Positions 36,410 to 45,589 of a stretch of DNA of 64,000 nt are shown here, piece by piece (the first letter of the stretch is position 1; each line of letters opens with the position of its first letter). The stretch comes from Luteitalea pratensis (GTDB lineage Bacteria; Acidobacteriota; Vicinamibacteria; Vicinamibacterales; Vicinamibacteraceae), in the NCBI RefSeq assembly GCF_001618865.1, contig NZ_CP015136.1, forward strand, positions 2,143,001 to 2,207,000, given 5' to 3'. Both the position numbers and the translations under genes were made by a program. Below the pieces are notes generated by a model. That model did no database searches, was not told the DNA's origin, and saw nothing but the letters and a program-made list of their open reading frames with translations.

Positions 36410-36802
36410 GCTCCAAGCATCAGGTCTCAGGTCTCAGGGCCCAGAGCTCAGGTCTCAGGTCTCAGGTCTCAGGATTACGGCTTATGGCTCAGGACCGTCG
36501 ACCTGAAGGTCGACGGCTACGTACGGTGATCCAGACCGTCGACTTCAAGGTCGAAGGCTACGTCACCCGTCACCCGGTACCGTAACCCGGTACCCGAAAG
36601 ACCGGTGCCCGGAACACGGCGCCCCGTCGCCCGCTTCGATTCCCGATTCCTACTCCTACTCCTACTCCGACTCCGACTCCGACTCCGACTCCGATTCCGA
36701 TTCCGACTCCGACTCCCGACTCCCGTTCGTCCTACCCGGGCCCGGTGCCCGGAACACGGTGCCCGCCGCCCGCTTCGATTCCCCATTCCCGACTCCCGAC
36801 CC
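36410..36802. repeat. 393-bp gene-free region: 7-nt and 6-nt arrays plus two GTAG palindromes
   Basis: 36418-36475 holds AGGTCTC words. 36495-36520 and 36536-36561 are two tandem minus-strand GTAG palindromes (GTCGACCTGAAGGTCGAC and GTCGACTTCAAGGTCGAA, each followed by GGCTAC). 36561-36600 holds ACCCGGT words. 36646-36724 is a 6-nt array (CTACTC changing to CGACTC and CGATTC). A last stretch of TTCCCGA words reaches the next start codon. Confidence 0.92.
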
Positions 36803-37870
36803 ATGCCCCCCAAGACCTACCGCGTTGCTGTGCTCGGCCTCGGCCACTGGTACTCCGCCTACGGGCTCGCGCGCGCGTTGCCCGAGTATCCCCGCGCCCA
36901 TCTCGTGGTGGCGGCCGAGCCCGACCGCCGCCGGCTCGACGCCTACTGCGGCACCTTCGGCATCGAGGGCGTTACCGACTACGACGCGGTGATCGGACGT
37001 GACGACATCGACATCGTGCACATTGCCTCTCCGGTGTGCGACATCCCGGACCTGACGATGCGGGCGGCGCGGGCCGGCAAGCACGTGGTCATGGGTAAGC
37101 CGATGGCAATGACGGTTGCCGAGGCCGACGAGATGGTCGCTGTCGTCGAGGCATCCGGCGTGGTCTGCGTGCCGTTCCAGGGGCTGATGCGGTTGCGCCA
37201 TCAGTCGCTCAAGACACGGCTCGATGCCGGCGAGATCGGCGATCTCGCGGTGTTGCACCAGACGGGCCGGTGGGCCATCGCCGAGGACTGGTTCCAGTCG
37301 GGCACGCCCGGGTGGTTCGTCGACCCCGCCAAGGTGCCCGGGGGCGCATTCATCGACGAAGGGATCTACTGGATCGACTTGTTCCGGTGGCTGGCCGGCA
37401 GCGAGGTGATCGAAGTCGACGCGCGCATGCGCAACATCGTCCACCTCGACATCGCCGTCGAGGACTGGGGCTTGGCGACGTTCACGTTCGCCAACGGGAT
37501 CATCGCCACCCTGGAGGCGTCGTGGACGATCAACGCCCCGCGCAAGACGGGGCCGTCACCCAAGCACAACAGTGTCGTACGACTCGAGATGGTCGGGACG
37601 CGGGGCGAGTTGATGGAGCAGTGGTTCCGATCACCGGGCGGCGCCGTGCTCGCGGCCGGGGCCGAGGACTGGGTCTTCGAGCGGCGCGGCGAGGCGTTCG
37701 GCCCTCCGTCCCCCTTCCCACTGAACCACCTCGTGGACTGCATCGATAGCGGGCGGCCCCCCCTGGCCACGGTGCGCGATGCCCGCGACGCCTTCGTCGT
37801 GGCAATGACCGCTTACCAGTCCGCACGGGAGGGGCGGCCGATCCGCCTGTCCGGTGCACCACAGCCGTAG
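36803..37870 (+). CDS. Cytoplasmic Gfo/Idh/MocA-family oxidoreductase
   Basis: A 355-aa NAD(P)-dependent dehydrogenase. Rossmann start: YRVAVLGLGHWYSAYGLA, then IVHIASPVCDIPDLTM and the catalytic-lysine box HVVMGKPMAMTV (Lys in GKP, where EKP is usual). The C-terminal beta-sheet domain contains GGAFIDEGIYWIDLFRWLAG. There is no signal peptide, unlike its two paralogues here. The frame continues 66 codons upstream through the 6-nt array, giving a Leu/Arg run; ATG 36803 is chosen because homology begins there. No ribosome site is seen: the repeat abuts the start. The stop TAG is part of a GTAG hairpin. Confidence 0.88.
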   Translation: MPPKTYRVAVLGLGHWYSAYGLARALPEYPRAHLVVAAEPDRRRLDAYCGTFGIEGVTDYDAVIGRDDIDIVHIASPVCDIPDLTMRAARAGKHVVMGKPMAMTVAEADEMVAVVEASGVVCVPFQGLMRLRHQSLKTRLDAGEIGDLAVLHQTGRWAIAEDWFQSGTPGWFVDPAKVPGGAFIDEGIYWIDLFRWLAGSEVIEVDARMRNIVHLDIAVEDWGLATFTFANGIIATLEASWTINAPRKTGPSPKHNSVVRLEMVGTRGELMEQWFRSPGGAVLAAGAEDWVFERRGEAFGPPSPFPLNHLVDCIDSGRPPLATVRDARDAFVVAMTAYQSAREGRPIRLSGAPQP

Positions 37871-37890
37871 CGGCGTTTCCCCGCCGATGG
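37867..37890 (+). terminator. GTAG-headed hairpin at the end of the oxidoreductase gene
   Basis: GTAG followed by CGGCG-TTTCC-CCGCCG. TAG is the stop codon. It may act as a transcript end or mRNA stabiliser. No T-run follows. Confidence 0.5.
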
Positions 37891-38085
37891 GGCCGCCGCC
37901 CGTTCGGTGCGGTCCTGTCTTTCGTTACCAAGAACACAGCCACGTTTCAGTCCGCTCGCGGTCTAGCGGGCCGGCCTCGGGGACATCCGGTACCGCACGA
38001 CGCGGTCCGTTGCAGGGAGCACCATGACGGCGCGAATTCTTCCGCTTCGTCCGTCTCTGGCAGGTATGCCAGCAGGAGCCTCGTC

Positions 38086-38694
38086 GTGAGCGCCATGCCC
38101 GAGCCCCGATCCGGAGCCGGCGGCGTGGTGTCGATCACCCGTCAGTCCTTCCAGTCACTGTTCCAGCGGGCCAGGCACGGCGATGCCTCGGCGTTGCACG
38201 TGCTGTTCTCGCAGCACGTCGGGCCGCTACGGCGCTGGGCCCGCGGCCGACTCCCGCGCTGGGCCCGCACCGTCGCCGACACCGCCGACCTCGTGCAGGA
38301 AGCGCTCGTCCAGACGCTGCGACGACTCGGCGACTTCGAGCCACAGGGGCACAACGCGCTGCAGGCCTACCTGCGACGCGCCGTCGACAACCGCATCAAC
38401 GACGAATTCCGCCGCATCGCCCGTCGCGGCCTGGCGTCGGCGCTCGACGAAGGGCAGCCCGACGCACGTCCGTCGCCGCTCGAAGAGGCCGTGGCCCAGC
38501 AGACCGAGGATCGCTATCGGGCCGCGCTGGCGCGCCTGCGCCCCGGCGACCGCCGTCTCGTCGTCGCCCGCGTCGAGCTCGGTTACTCGCTCGAACAACT
38601 GGCGTTGATGACCAACCGGCCACGGGTCGACACGGCGCGCGTGGCGCTGCGCCGGGCCCTCGAACGCCTCGCGCTGGAGATGGCCATTGATTGA
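38086..38694 (+). CDS. ECF-family RNA polymerase sigma factor
   Basis: A 202-aa protein. Sigma region 2: SLFQRARHGDASALHVLFSQ and DTADLVQEALVQTLRRL. Region 4: YSLEQLALMTNRPRVDTARV and a final recognition helix rich in Arg. It starts at GTG 38086 with AGGAG 7 nt upstream. The next gene, a Ser/Thr kinase, begins inside its last codons. ECF factors paired with Ser/Thr kinases and lacking an anti-sigma gene form recognised ECF groups thought to be controlled by phosphorylation. No anti-sigma factor is visible here. Confidence 0.88.
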   Translation: MSAMPEPRSGAGGVVSITRQSFQSLFQRARHGDASALHVLFSQHVGPLRRWARGRLPRWARTVADTADLVQEALVQTLRRLGDFEPQGHNALQAYLRRAVDNRINDEFRRIARRGLASALDEGQPDARPSPLEEAVAQQTEDRYRAALARLRPGDRRLVVARVELGYSLEQLALMTNRPRVDTARVALRRALERLALEMAID

Positions 38695-40963
38695 CGCCGG
38701 GGTCCTGCCCTCGTCGGCACCGTCGCGGCGCGCCGGTGACGCCGCGCCGACACTGCGCCTCGTCGTGGATGCCCTCATCGACGGCCAGCCAGTCAAATGG
38801 GACGCCGTGCCACGGCGCGTCGGCACACCCTTCGAACAGCGGATGACGCAGCAGGTCCGCGCGATCGCACGACTGTCCGCCAATGCCAGCGCCTGCGGTG
38901 GCGAGGCGGTTGGCCGGATCGCCCGGCCGCACGTGCTGGAATGCGCGCTGTCGGCCCTCGCCCTCGTGCAGGTCACGGTCGGCCTTGCGGCTGGGGCGTG
39001 GCTCGACGCCGGTGCGGCTGCGCAACCCATGCGGTTCGCGTGGCTGATGATGACCAGCGCCGCGGCGCTCGGATTGATGCGCCAGGGGCGTCGCGTACCG
39101 GCTGCGCGCCTGCTCGGGCACGGGCTACTTCTCGTGGCTGCGTGGCAGGCACGACCTTTCCTGGACGCGGTCGTGGCCGCCGGCGCGCCGCTGTGGATAC
39201 GCGCGTGGTGGCAGGCGGTGTTCGTGGAGGCATTCCTCCCGGTCGCGGCGTGGCGGTTGGCTCGCGAGTGCCCGCCGGCTGTGCGCCTCGCGCCTTTCGA
39301 TCGAGCGTCGACGGCCTTGCTGGGCGCGGCGCTGGTGTGCAGCGTCGGCCTCGCGCTGGCGAGTGCGGTCTCGGCGCTCACCGTACCGCCGCCCAACGCG
39401 GTGTACGCCCGGATCATCCCGATGCTGGCGCTGGCCTGGGGCATCGTCAGCCTGGTCACCGTCGCGATACGGAGCCGGGCCGCCGCCGTTGCGCAATACC
39501 CCGCGAAGAGCGTGGCCATCACGCCGGGTCGATGGCGACCAGCGGTCGCCGAGCGCGTGGGGTCCCTGCTCGCCGCGTTCAGTGGCTCGCACGCCGCCGC
39601 GCTGGCCGCGCTCGGTGCCGACATGCAGCATGCCCGCTCGGTGCGTGAAGTCACGTCCGCGCTGATGGCGCACGTCAACGCGGCGCTGCGTCCGTCGGCG
39701 TTGGCGGTCGTCGCGCCGGCGACCGGCGACTGGACGGTACTCGCGGGTCGCGTCCCGCCCCTCGCCGCGGGATCCGCGATTGCCTGCATGCTCGTGTCGG
39801 CCGACGAGGCGACCCGCGTGGATGCAAGCGCCAGCGTGCATGCCCTGCTGCCAGCCGCCGATCGCGAGTGGCTGGCCGCGGCGCGGGTCGCGACGCTCGT
39901 TCGCCTCGCTTCCCGTGACGGCGACACACTGGCTGGCCTGCTGGTCGGCACGCACGGCGATGGCCGCCGGCACTCCCGCCGCGAACGGGCCTTCATCGCG
40001 GCCGCCGCCCGCACGGCCGCCATGGCACTCGGGTCGCTGGAACGCCCCCCCGTGGCCGAGTCGCGGCTCGATGCCGCCGACGACCTCTCGTTCGAATGCG
40101 AGGCGTGCGGACACGTGAGTGACGCGCCCGACACGTGCGAATGCGGGAGCGGCCGGCAACTGGCCGCGCTCCCGGCGTCGCTGCATGGCACGTTTCGCGT
40201 CGAGCGACGCATCGGCCGCGGCGGCATGGGTGTGGTCTACCTTGGTTCCGACCTGCGGCTGGACCGTCCGGTAGCCCTGAAGACGCTGCCATCGCTGTCA
40301 TCGGCATCGGCGGCATCGCTTCGCTGCGAAGCCCGCGCAATGGCCGCCGTGACTCACCCGTCGGTCGCCGTACTGTACGGACTCGACGAGTGGCGCGGCA
40401 CGCCGGTCCTGGTGACCGAGTACCTTGCTGGCGGCACGCTCGCGGCGCGCCTGTCGGCTGGGCCGCTGGCGCTCGTCGAGGCGCTGGCGCTCGGTGCGTC
40501 GGTGGCCGACGCGCTCGCGGTACTGCATGAACGCGGCTGGCTGCATCGCGACATCAAGCCGAGCAACATCGGCTTCTGCGGCGATGGCACACCGAAGATG
40601 CTCGACTTCGGCCTCACCAGGTGGCGACCGGCATCGACGGACACCTCGGAGTCGCTCGCGGGCACGCCGCTCTATCTATCGCCCGAACTCCTCGACGGCG
40701 AGCCGGCAAGCGAGCACGACGACGTCTGGGCTCTGGCGCTGGTCGTCGTCGAGATGATCACCGGCGCGCACCCATTCCAGGCCGACCATCTCGACGACAC
40801 GCTGCGGCACGTACGGTGTCGTGCGCCGATCCAGTGGACGCCGAAGATGCCTCCTGGCGCTGGCCAGGTCCTCTCCCGGGCGCTGCACCCCACTCCATCG
40901 CGTCGCCTGGCCACGGCGCGTGACTTCGCGGCGGCCCTGCGCGCCGTGCCCGTCGCGTCGTGA
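38687..40963 (+). CDS. Membrane GAF/zinc-ribbon Ser/Thr protein kinase with C-terminal kinase domain
   Basis: A 758-aa protein. The N-terminal 80 residues are soluble, followed by about six membrane helices (residues about 85-265). A GAF-like domain spans about 295-455, and a zinc ribbon follows with Cys471, Cys474, Cys484 and Cys486 (CEACGHVSDAPDTCECG). A Hanks kinase domain ends the protein: GRGGMGVVYLG P-loop, VALKTL with Lys532, HRDIKPSN with Asp622, DFGLTR with Asp640, and SPELLDGE. Most bacterial Hanks kinases have the kinase domain first, so this order is unusual. TTG 38687 overlaps the sigma stop by eight bases, so translation is coupled; a later start cannot be excluded. It is likely to phosphorylate the sigma factor. 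Confidence 0.88.
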   Translation: MIDAGVLPSSAPSRRAGDAAPTLRLVVDALIDGQPVKWDAVPRRVGTPFEQRMTQQVRAIARLSANASACGGEAVGRIARPHVLECALSALALVQVTVGLAAGAWLDAGAAAQPMRFAWLMMTSAAALGLMRQGRRVPAARLLGHGLLLVAAWQARPFLDAVVAAGAPLWIRAWWQAVFVEAFLPVAAWRLARECPPAVRLAPFDRASTALLGAALVCSVGLALASAVSALTVPPPNAVYARIIPMLALAWGIVSLVTVAIRSRAAAVAQYPAKSVAITPGRWRPAVAERVGSLLAAFSGSHAAALAALGADMQHARSVREVTSALMAHVNAALRPSALAVVAPATGDWTVLAGRVPPLAAGSAIACMLVSADEATRVDASASVHALLPAADREWLAAARVATLVRLASRDGDTLAGLLVGTHGDGRRHSRRERAFIAAAARTAAMALGSLERPPVAESRLDAADDLSFECEACGHVSDAPDTCECGSGRQLAALPASLHGTFRVERRIGRGGMGVVYLGSDLRLDRPVALKTLPSLSSASAASLRCEARAMAAVTHPSVAVLYGLDEWRGTPVLVTEYLAGGTLAARLSAGPLALVEALALGASVADALAVLHERGWLHRDIKPSNIGFCGDGTPKMLDFGLTRWRPASTDTSESLAGTPLYLSPELLDGEPASEHDDVWALALVVVEMITGAHPFQADHLDDTLRHVRCRAPIQWTPKMPPGAGQVLSRALHPTPSRRLATARDFAAALRAVPVAS

Positions 40964-40988
40964 CATCACCCCTCCTCGGCCGGGTGCC

Positions 40989-43900
40989 ATGAACGAAGGG
41001 AACCGGCCGCCGTGGGCACTGCTGGGCTCCTCGATGCCGCCGGCGGTCGTGGTGATACTGGCGGGCCTCGCGATGTTCACGGGGCCGGGTGGCACAGGCT
41101 CCGTCCCGGAATCGCGGCCACCGGCAGTCGTCGCCACACCTCCTCCCAGGCCGGGTGCCACACCAGCACCTGCGCCGCCCGCCACGATCACGAGCGCGTG
41201 GCTCGATGCGCAAGTGGCCGGCAGTCGCACCGCACAGGTCATCGACGACTACCTCGGAGATGTCGGGTGCCTCGCCGGAGCGGCTGGCCTCGCCACGGCG
41301 AAGGTGCGCGGTTCGGCCGCGGCGCTCGTCTCGGCGGGAGAGCAGGTCCCGTGCGATCTCGGCGCCATCATCGTCACTATCTCGGCCTACGAGGATTCCA
41401 ACAGCCGGTGGCAGGCCGACCGCACGCTGGCGACGATCCAGAGCGCCGTCACGGCTGCCAACTACACGCTCGAGCGCTTTCACCTGCCGCGTTCCGGGTC
41501 AGGCGACGACAAGGAGGACGGCGTAACCGATCCGGATGCACGGCACGGTCCGGGCGTGTTGCTGTTCCGGCGTGCCGCGGGTGCGGGAGCCGCCGGGCTG
41601 CGATGGCAACCACGGGAGGGAGCCGGCGCCGGCCGCAACGAAGTGCTCGCGGTCCTGATGGTGCCGGAGATGCCGATGTCGGGCATCGAACGCGTGCCGC
41701 TCCTGCTCGCGGGTCACCTGGCGCTGACGCTGCATGCGTTGCCCCATCCCGACGGTCCCTCGCATGCGGCGCAGGTGCGGCTTGTCGGGCCGTTCTACTC
41801 CGGCTCGTCGCTGTCATTGCTGCGCGGGCTCGAGGAGATGGCCTTCCTCGAGGGCGAGCAGGAAGCACGACGAGGCCTGCAGGTACGCGTGATCTCGGGC
41901 TCGGCGACGGGCTGGAGCAACTGTCACATCCTGTCGGGCCCGCTCGCGCACGACGGCCAGGTGACCTTCGAACGCACCGTCCACCAGGACGAAACGCTGC
42001 TGCTCGCATTGCAGGACCAGCTCGCGACGATTCGGCCGGAATGGGCGTCCGGACAAGGCGTGGCGTTGCTGGTCGAGTCCAACACCGGGTGGGGCGCCAG
42101 CCTTGGTCAGTCGACTGACCAGGACAGGGCGGCCAACGCTGACTTGATCAAGAGCACGCGAGCGCAGGGACGCAGCGACGGCTCACCGTGCGGCGAAGCG
42201 CCAGCGGCGAACCGTCCGCTCGTCTTCGCAGACGCGCTGCGGCTCGGCTTCCCGTTGCACATCGCCGATCGGTATGCGTCGCGGCAGCGCGGCGTTGCCG
42301 CCCCCGCGGAATTCAGCAAGCTGATGACCGCCACCGAGGTGTTACGGCTCGAAGACTCGGACACCGCGAGCGATCGCCTGCCGACCTTCACGCCGAACCT
42401 CACGGATGCGGCGCGTGACCTGACGCTCGACGGCATCCTCACGCAGCTCCAGCGTCGTCGCATCGGCGCGATCGGCATCCTGAGCACCGACGAGCGCGAC
42501 CGGCTGTTCCTCGCGCGCGAGATCAACCGGGTGTCTCCCGACGTCATCCTGTTCGGGACCGAGCCCGACATCCTGATGCTGCATCCCGAGTACGCGCCCT
42601 ACGTGCGCGGGATGCTGATGGCCTCGTCGTATCCGCTGCAGGGACATGCGCAGACGCTCACGCATGGCGAGGGGATGCACACGCGCCGGATGCAGTTCAC
42701 GTCGATGGCGCAGCAGGGCGTCTACAACGCGCTGCTGTTGTCGCTCGGGGACTCGTCGGCGACGGGACCGCTGCTGGTCGACTACCGCGCTCCGGACGGC
42801 AGCTGGCCGCGCGACAAGCCGGCGCAGTGCGGCGGTGACGACGGCCTCGAGCGCCCGGCTCCGTGGATCGTGGTCGTCGGGCAGCGCGAGTTCACCCCGT
42901 TCTCCGTGCATCCCGCGCTGCTGCGCGCGCAGGATTGCGAGGTCATGCGCGGCCGCGTCAAGACCAGCGAAGACACCGATCCGGACCGGTATCTGTTTGC
43001 CACCGGCCAGGAACGGGCGATGTGGCTGCTGCTGCCGTTGACGGCGATCGGGCTGCTCGGGTTGCTCGTGGCCGCGCGCCGCACCGTGCTGCCGTCGGCG
43101 CGATGGTTGTCGCCGCCCCAGCTGCTGTGGCGCCTCGAGAGGCCGCATCCGGCAGACGGCGCGCGTACCGCGACGCAGTGGCCGCGACGCGGCGAGACGG
43201 CCGCACACGCGGCCGAGCATGCCATCCTCGCCGGAGCCCTGGGACTGGCGCTCGCCCTGTTCGCGGTCTGGCAGCTTCACGTGTGGCGCGACGTGCTGTG
43301 GCCGGGCGTCCCCGACCGGGAACGCGCGTTCGTCGCGATGTTGCGTGAGGCACCGGTCGCGTCGTCGCTCGCGCTCGGGGCGTCGGCGCTGTTCGGTCTG
43401 GCGCTCGCGCTCGGGGCCATCGCGATCGTGGCGATCGGCGCGTGGCGACTCTGGATCGTCGCGCGTGGCCGCGCCGCGCTGCGCGGGCGCTGGAGCGTCG
43501 TGGTGCAGCGGGCCGTCGCGTCGAGTGCACCCGAAGTGATTACCGCGCTCGTGCTGCTGGCCGGCGCCGGGTTCGTCATCGTGTGCCTCGCCTACCTGTG
43601 GCGGCGGCCTCCCGGCAGCAACACGGATCAGCTCTTTGCCTCGAGCCGCGCCTTCGACCTGACCAACCTGTTGTCGCCGGCGCCGCTGCTGGCGATCTTC
43701 CCGGCCATGGTCGTCGCGTGGATGGTGTGGAGCCTCCGCACGCTGTACTACCAGCGGATCAGTCCCACGTGTGCCCTGCCCCTGGTGCACGCGCTCGTCA
43801 GCCGAGACGTGCGCGATCGTCGCCTGGAACACGCGCTGGTCGCGACGCTTGGCACGACGATGCAGCCGGCCGGCGTGTTCCTGCTCTTACCAGTGGTCGT

Positions 43901-44744
43901 CGTCATCCTGATCTGGTTGCTCCTCGAACCGCGCATCGCCTCGGTGGAAGGCGCAGCGTTCGGCAGGGTGCTGCTCCTCGGCACCACCCTTGGCGCCCTC
44001 GGCGCGTCGCTCGAACTGGGGCAGGCGGCCTGGCTGGCGCGCCGGGTGACGCGGCTGCTCGAGCGGGTCCGCATTCATCCGATCGCCGGCGACGTGGAGG
44101 CGATGGAGCACGAACCGTTCGACTGGCGTCCGGCCCTCCGTCCGGCGCAATCGCCACACCGCTTGCTGCTTCGCGCGCTCCGTGCTGCCGGTGAGCAACC
44201 GCTGCCGGACGGGGCTGCGCTGGCGAACCAGGATCGCGTCGCCGTGCTGCGTACCGAAGCGTGGCGCGTCGCGCTCACGCGCGCGGGGCAATGGGTTCGC
44301 CACGGCGCGGCCTCGGGAAGCGCCCTCTCGGCGGAGCAACGCAAGGTGGTGGCGCTGGTGATCAGCCTGCTCCTGCAATCGCTCGTCACGCGGGTCGTGC
44401 GCGGCTTCGGGATCGCGGCGCTGCTCGCCACGATGCAACTCGCTGGTCACCTGCTGACGGCGTTCTCCGGGCGCAGCCTGGCGCTGATGTTCGACATCGG
44501 CCTGATCGTGGTCTCGGCGGCGCTGGCGATCCGGGCCCTGCTGACGCTCGAGCGGGATCACGTCCTCAGCAAGTTGTGGCACGGCACGCCTGGCAGCCTG
44601 AACTGGAACAGCGGCCTCGTGTGGCGGGCCGTCGTCTACGCGGGCCTGCCGTTGCTGACCATCATCTCCATGCGTTTCCCGGAGGTGGGCGGGCAGTTGA
44701 TGACGGTCGTGGAGCCGTTGCGGCACATCATGCCGTCGCCCTGA
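40989..44744 (+). CDS. 1251-aa membrane protein with large periplasmic receptor-like domain
   Basis: No family is firmly recognised. One membrane helix near residues 16-33 is followed by a Pro-rich linker and a domain of about 620 residues that should be periplasmic. Parts recall the type I periplasmic-binding/ANF receptor fold: QVRLVGPFYSGSSLSLLRGL (about 260-280), RIGAIGILSTDERDRLFLA (about 490-510) and PDVILFGTEPDILML. From residue 678 about nine more membrane helices follow (AMWLLLPLTAIGLLGLLVAA first). Two Cys pairs in the periplasmic part could form disulfides. It starts 25 bases after the kinase gene and belongs to the same operon. It is plausibly the sensor of the ECF-kinase unit (inference). 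Confidence 0.82.
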   Translation: MNEGNRPPWALLGSSMPPAVVVILAGLAMFTGPGGTGSVPESRPPAVVATPPPRPGATPAPAPPATITSAWLDAQVAGSRTAQVIDDYLGDVGCLAGAAGLATAKVRGSAAALVSAGEQVPCDLGAIIVTISAYEDSNSRWQADRTLATIQSAVTAANYTLERFHLPRSGSGDDKEDGVTDPDARHGPGVLLFRRAAGAGAAGLRWQPREGAGAGRNEVLAVLMVPEMPMSGIERVPLLLAGHLALTLHALPHPDGPSHAAQVRLVGPFYSGSSLSLLRGLEEMAFLEGEQEARRGLQVRVISGSATGWSNCHILSGPLAHDGQVTFERTVHQDETLLLALQDQLATIRPEWASGQGVALLVESNTGWGASLGQSTDQDRAANADLIKSTRAQGRSDGSPCGEAPAANRPLVFADALRLGFPLHIADRYASRQRGVAAPAEFSKLMTATEVLRLEDSDTASDRLPTFTPNLTDAARDLTLDGILTQLQRRRIGAIGILSTDERDRLFLAREINRVSPDVILFGTEPDILMLHPEYAPYVRGMLMASSYPLQGHAQTLTHGEGMHTRRMQFTSMAQQGVYNALLLSLGDSSATGPLLVDYRAPDGSWPRDKPAQCGGDDGLERPAPWIVVVGQREFTPFSVHPALLRAQDCEVMRGRVKTSEDTDPDRYLFATGQERAMWLLLPLTAIGLLGLLVAARRTVLPSARWLSPPQLLWRLERPHPADGARTATQWPRRGETAAHAAEHAILAGALGLALALFAVWQLHVWRDVLWPGVPDRERAFVAMLREAPVASSLALGASALFGLALALGAIAIVAIGAWRLWIVARGRAALRGRWSVVVQRAVASSAPEVITALVLLAGAGFVIVCLAYLWRRPPGSNTDQLFASSRAFDLTNLLSPAPLLAIFPAMVVAWMVWSLRTLYYQRISPTCALPLVHALVSRDVRDRRLEHALVATLGTTMQPAGVFLLLPVVVVILIWLLLEPRIASVEGAAFGRVLLLGTTLGALGASLELGQAAWLARRVTRLLERVRIHPIAGDVEAMEHEPFDWRPALRPAQSPHRLLLRALRAAGEQPLPDGAALANQDRVAVLRTEAWRVALTRAGQWVRHGAASGSALSAEQRKVVALVISLLLQSLVTRVVRGFGIAALLATMQLAGHLLTAFSGRSLALMFDIGLIVVSAALAIRALLTLERDHVLSKLWHGTPGSLNWNSGLVWRAVVYAGLPLLTIISMRFPEVGGQLMTVVEPLRHIMPSP

Positions 44745-44770
44745 CCGTATCTGGCTCGTTGGCACCCGGC

Positions 44771-44895
44771 ACGTCTCAGGTCTCACTTCTCACGTCTCAC
44801 GCACCGCCTGAACCCTGAGCCGTGAGACCGTCGCATCCGGAAGCTGGAAGCCGGAAGCTGGAAGCTGGCACCCGGCACCCGGTACCCGGTACCCG
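44771..44895. repeat. 7-nt tandem arrays before the DinB gene
   Basis: TCTCAGG/TCTCACG words (44771-44800), then GAAGCTG/GAAGCCG and GCACCCG/GTACCCG words (44838-44895) in strict 7-nt phase. The array ends two bases before the TATAGT box. Confidence 0.9.
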
Positions 44896-44896
44896 T

Positions 44897-44902
44897 TATA
44901 GT
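44897..44902 (+). promoter_or_regulatory. -10 box (TATAGT) for the DinB-family gene, leaderless type
   Basis: TATAGT ends 8 nt before ATG 44911. The preceding array occupies the -35 position. Confidence 0.5.
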
Positions 44903-44910
44903 CTGCGCCC

Positions 44911-45390
44911 ATGGCCATCCGCGAACTCGTGCTCGATACGCACGTACACCTGGCGCCGATGAAGATGCTCGAGGATCTCCCGGGCGTCGACGCGGTGCGC
45001 CCGCCGACGCCGCTCATGCACAGCGTTGCGGGGCTGGTCGCGCACATGGACTTCTGGCAGCACTGGTTCCTGCAACGCTGCACCGGCGTCGCGGTGCCCA
45101 TGGCCACGCGCGCGGCGGATGGGTGGCCCAACGTGACAGCCGGGGGCTGGCCGGCAGTGCTGGCGCGCTTCGAGCGTGGGCTGCGCCAGGCCGCGGATCT
45201 GGGCGACGATGCCATGGCGCTCGACCAACCGCTGCATCCGGCCATCCAGTTCCCTGCGATGGCCGCCTACACGCGGCGCGACGCCCTCGTGCACATCGCT
45301 CAACACAACTCGCATCATCTCGGCCAGGTCGTCTCTGCGCGCCAGGTCCTCGGCTTGTGGCCGCCGAGGGCCGGCAGCTGGACGTGGTGA
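44911..45390 (+). CDS. DinB-family putative metalloenzyme
   Basis: A 159-aa four-helix-bundle protein. The three-His metal site of DinB-like proteins is visible: LVAHMDFWQHW and IAQHNSHHLGQV. DinB-fold proteins include thiol-dependent S-transferases; the exact reaction is not predictable here. It is a single-gene unit. An unexplained stretch of 199 bp follows, containing an 8-nt array at 45496-45530 (ATTCCAGC, four copies). Confidence 0.8.
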   Translation: MAIRELVLDTHVHLAPMKMLEDLPGVDAVRPPTPLMHSVAGLVAHMDFWQHWFLQRCTGVAVPMATRAADGWPNVTAGGWPAVLARFERGLRQAADLGDDAMALDQPLHPAIQFPAMAAYTRRDALVHIAQHNSHHLGQVVSARQVLGLWPPRAGSWTW

Positions 45391-45495
45391 TTCCGGGCTC
45401 GATGCCTCACGTCGTGTCAGGTCCGCCGGACAAGTGGTTCATGACGGGGCGCGCCACGGTCCACGACGAATCTGGCAGGCGCTCTCGACATTTCC

Positions 45496-45530
45496 GCATT
45501 CCAGCATTCCAGCATTCCAGCATTCCAGCG
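45496..45530. repeat. 8-nt tandem array (ATTCCAGC)
   Basis: Four perfect to near-perfect copies in the 199-bp gap before the exported Gfo/Idh gene. Confidence 0.9.
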
Positions 45531-45589
45531 TTGCGGCTTGCCTCCGCGTGTGTCACCCTCACGCCTTCCAGCGGCAGGGGAGGTCGGAC

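Noticed and set aside
36605-36802. N-terminal extension of the Gfo/Idh protein through the 6-nt array
   Set aside because: The extra residues are translated repeat (Leu/Arg runs) without homology; the Rossmann start fits ATG 36803. Kept only as a finding.
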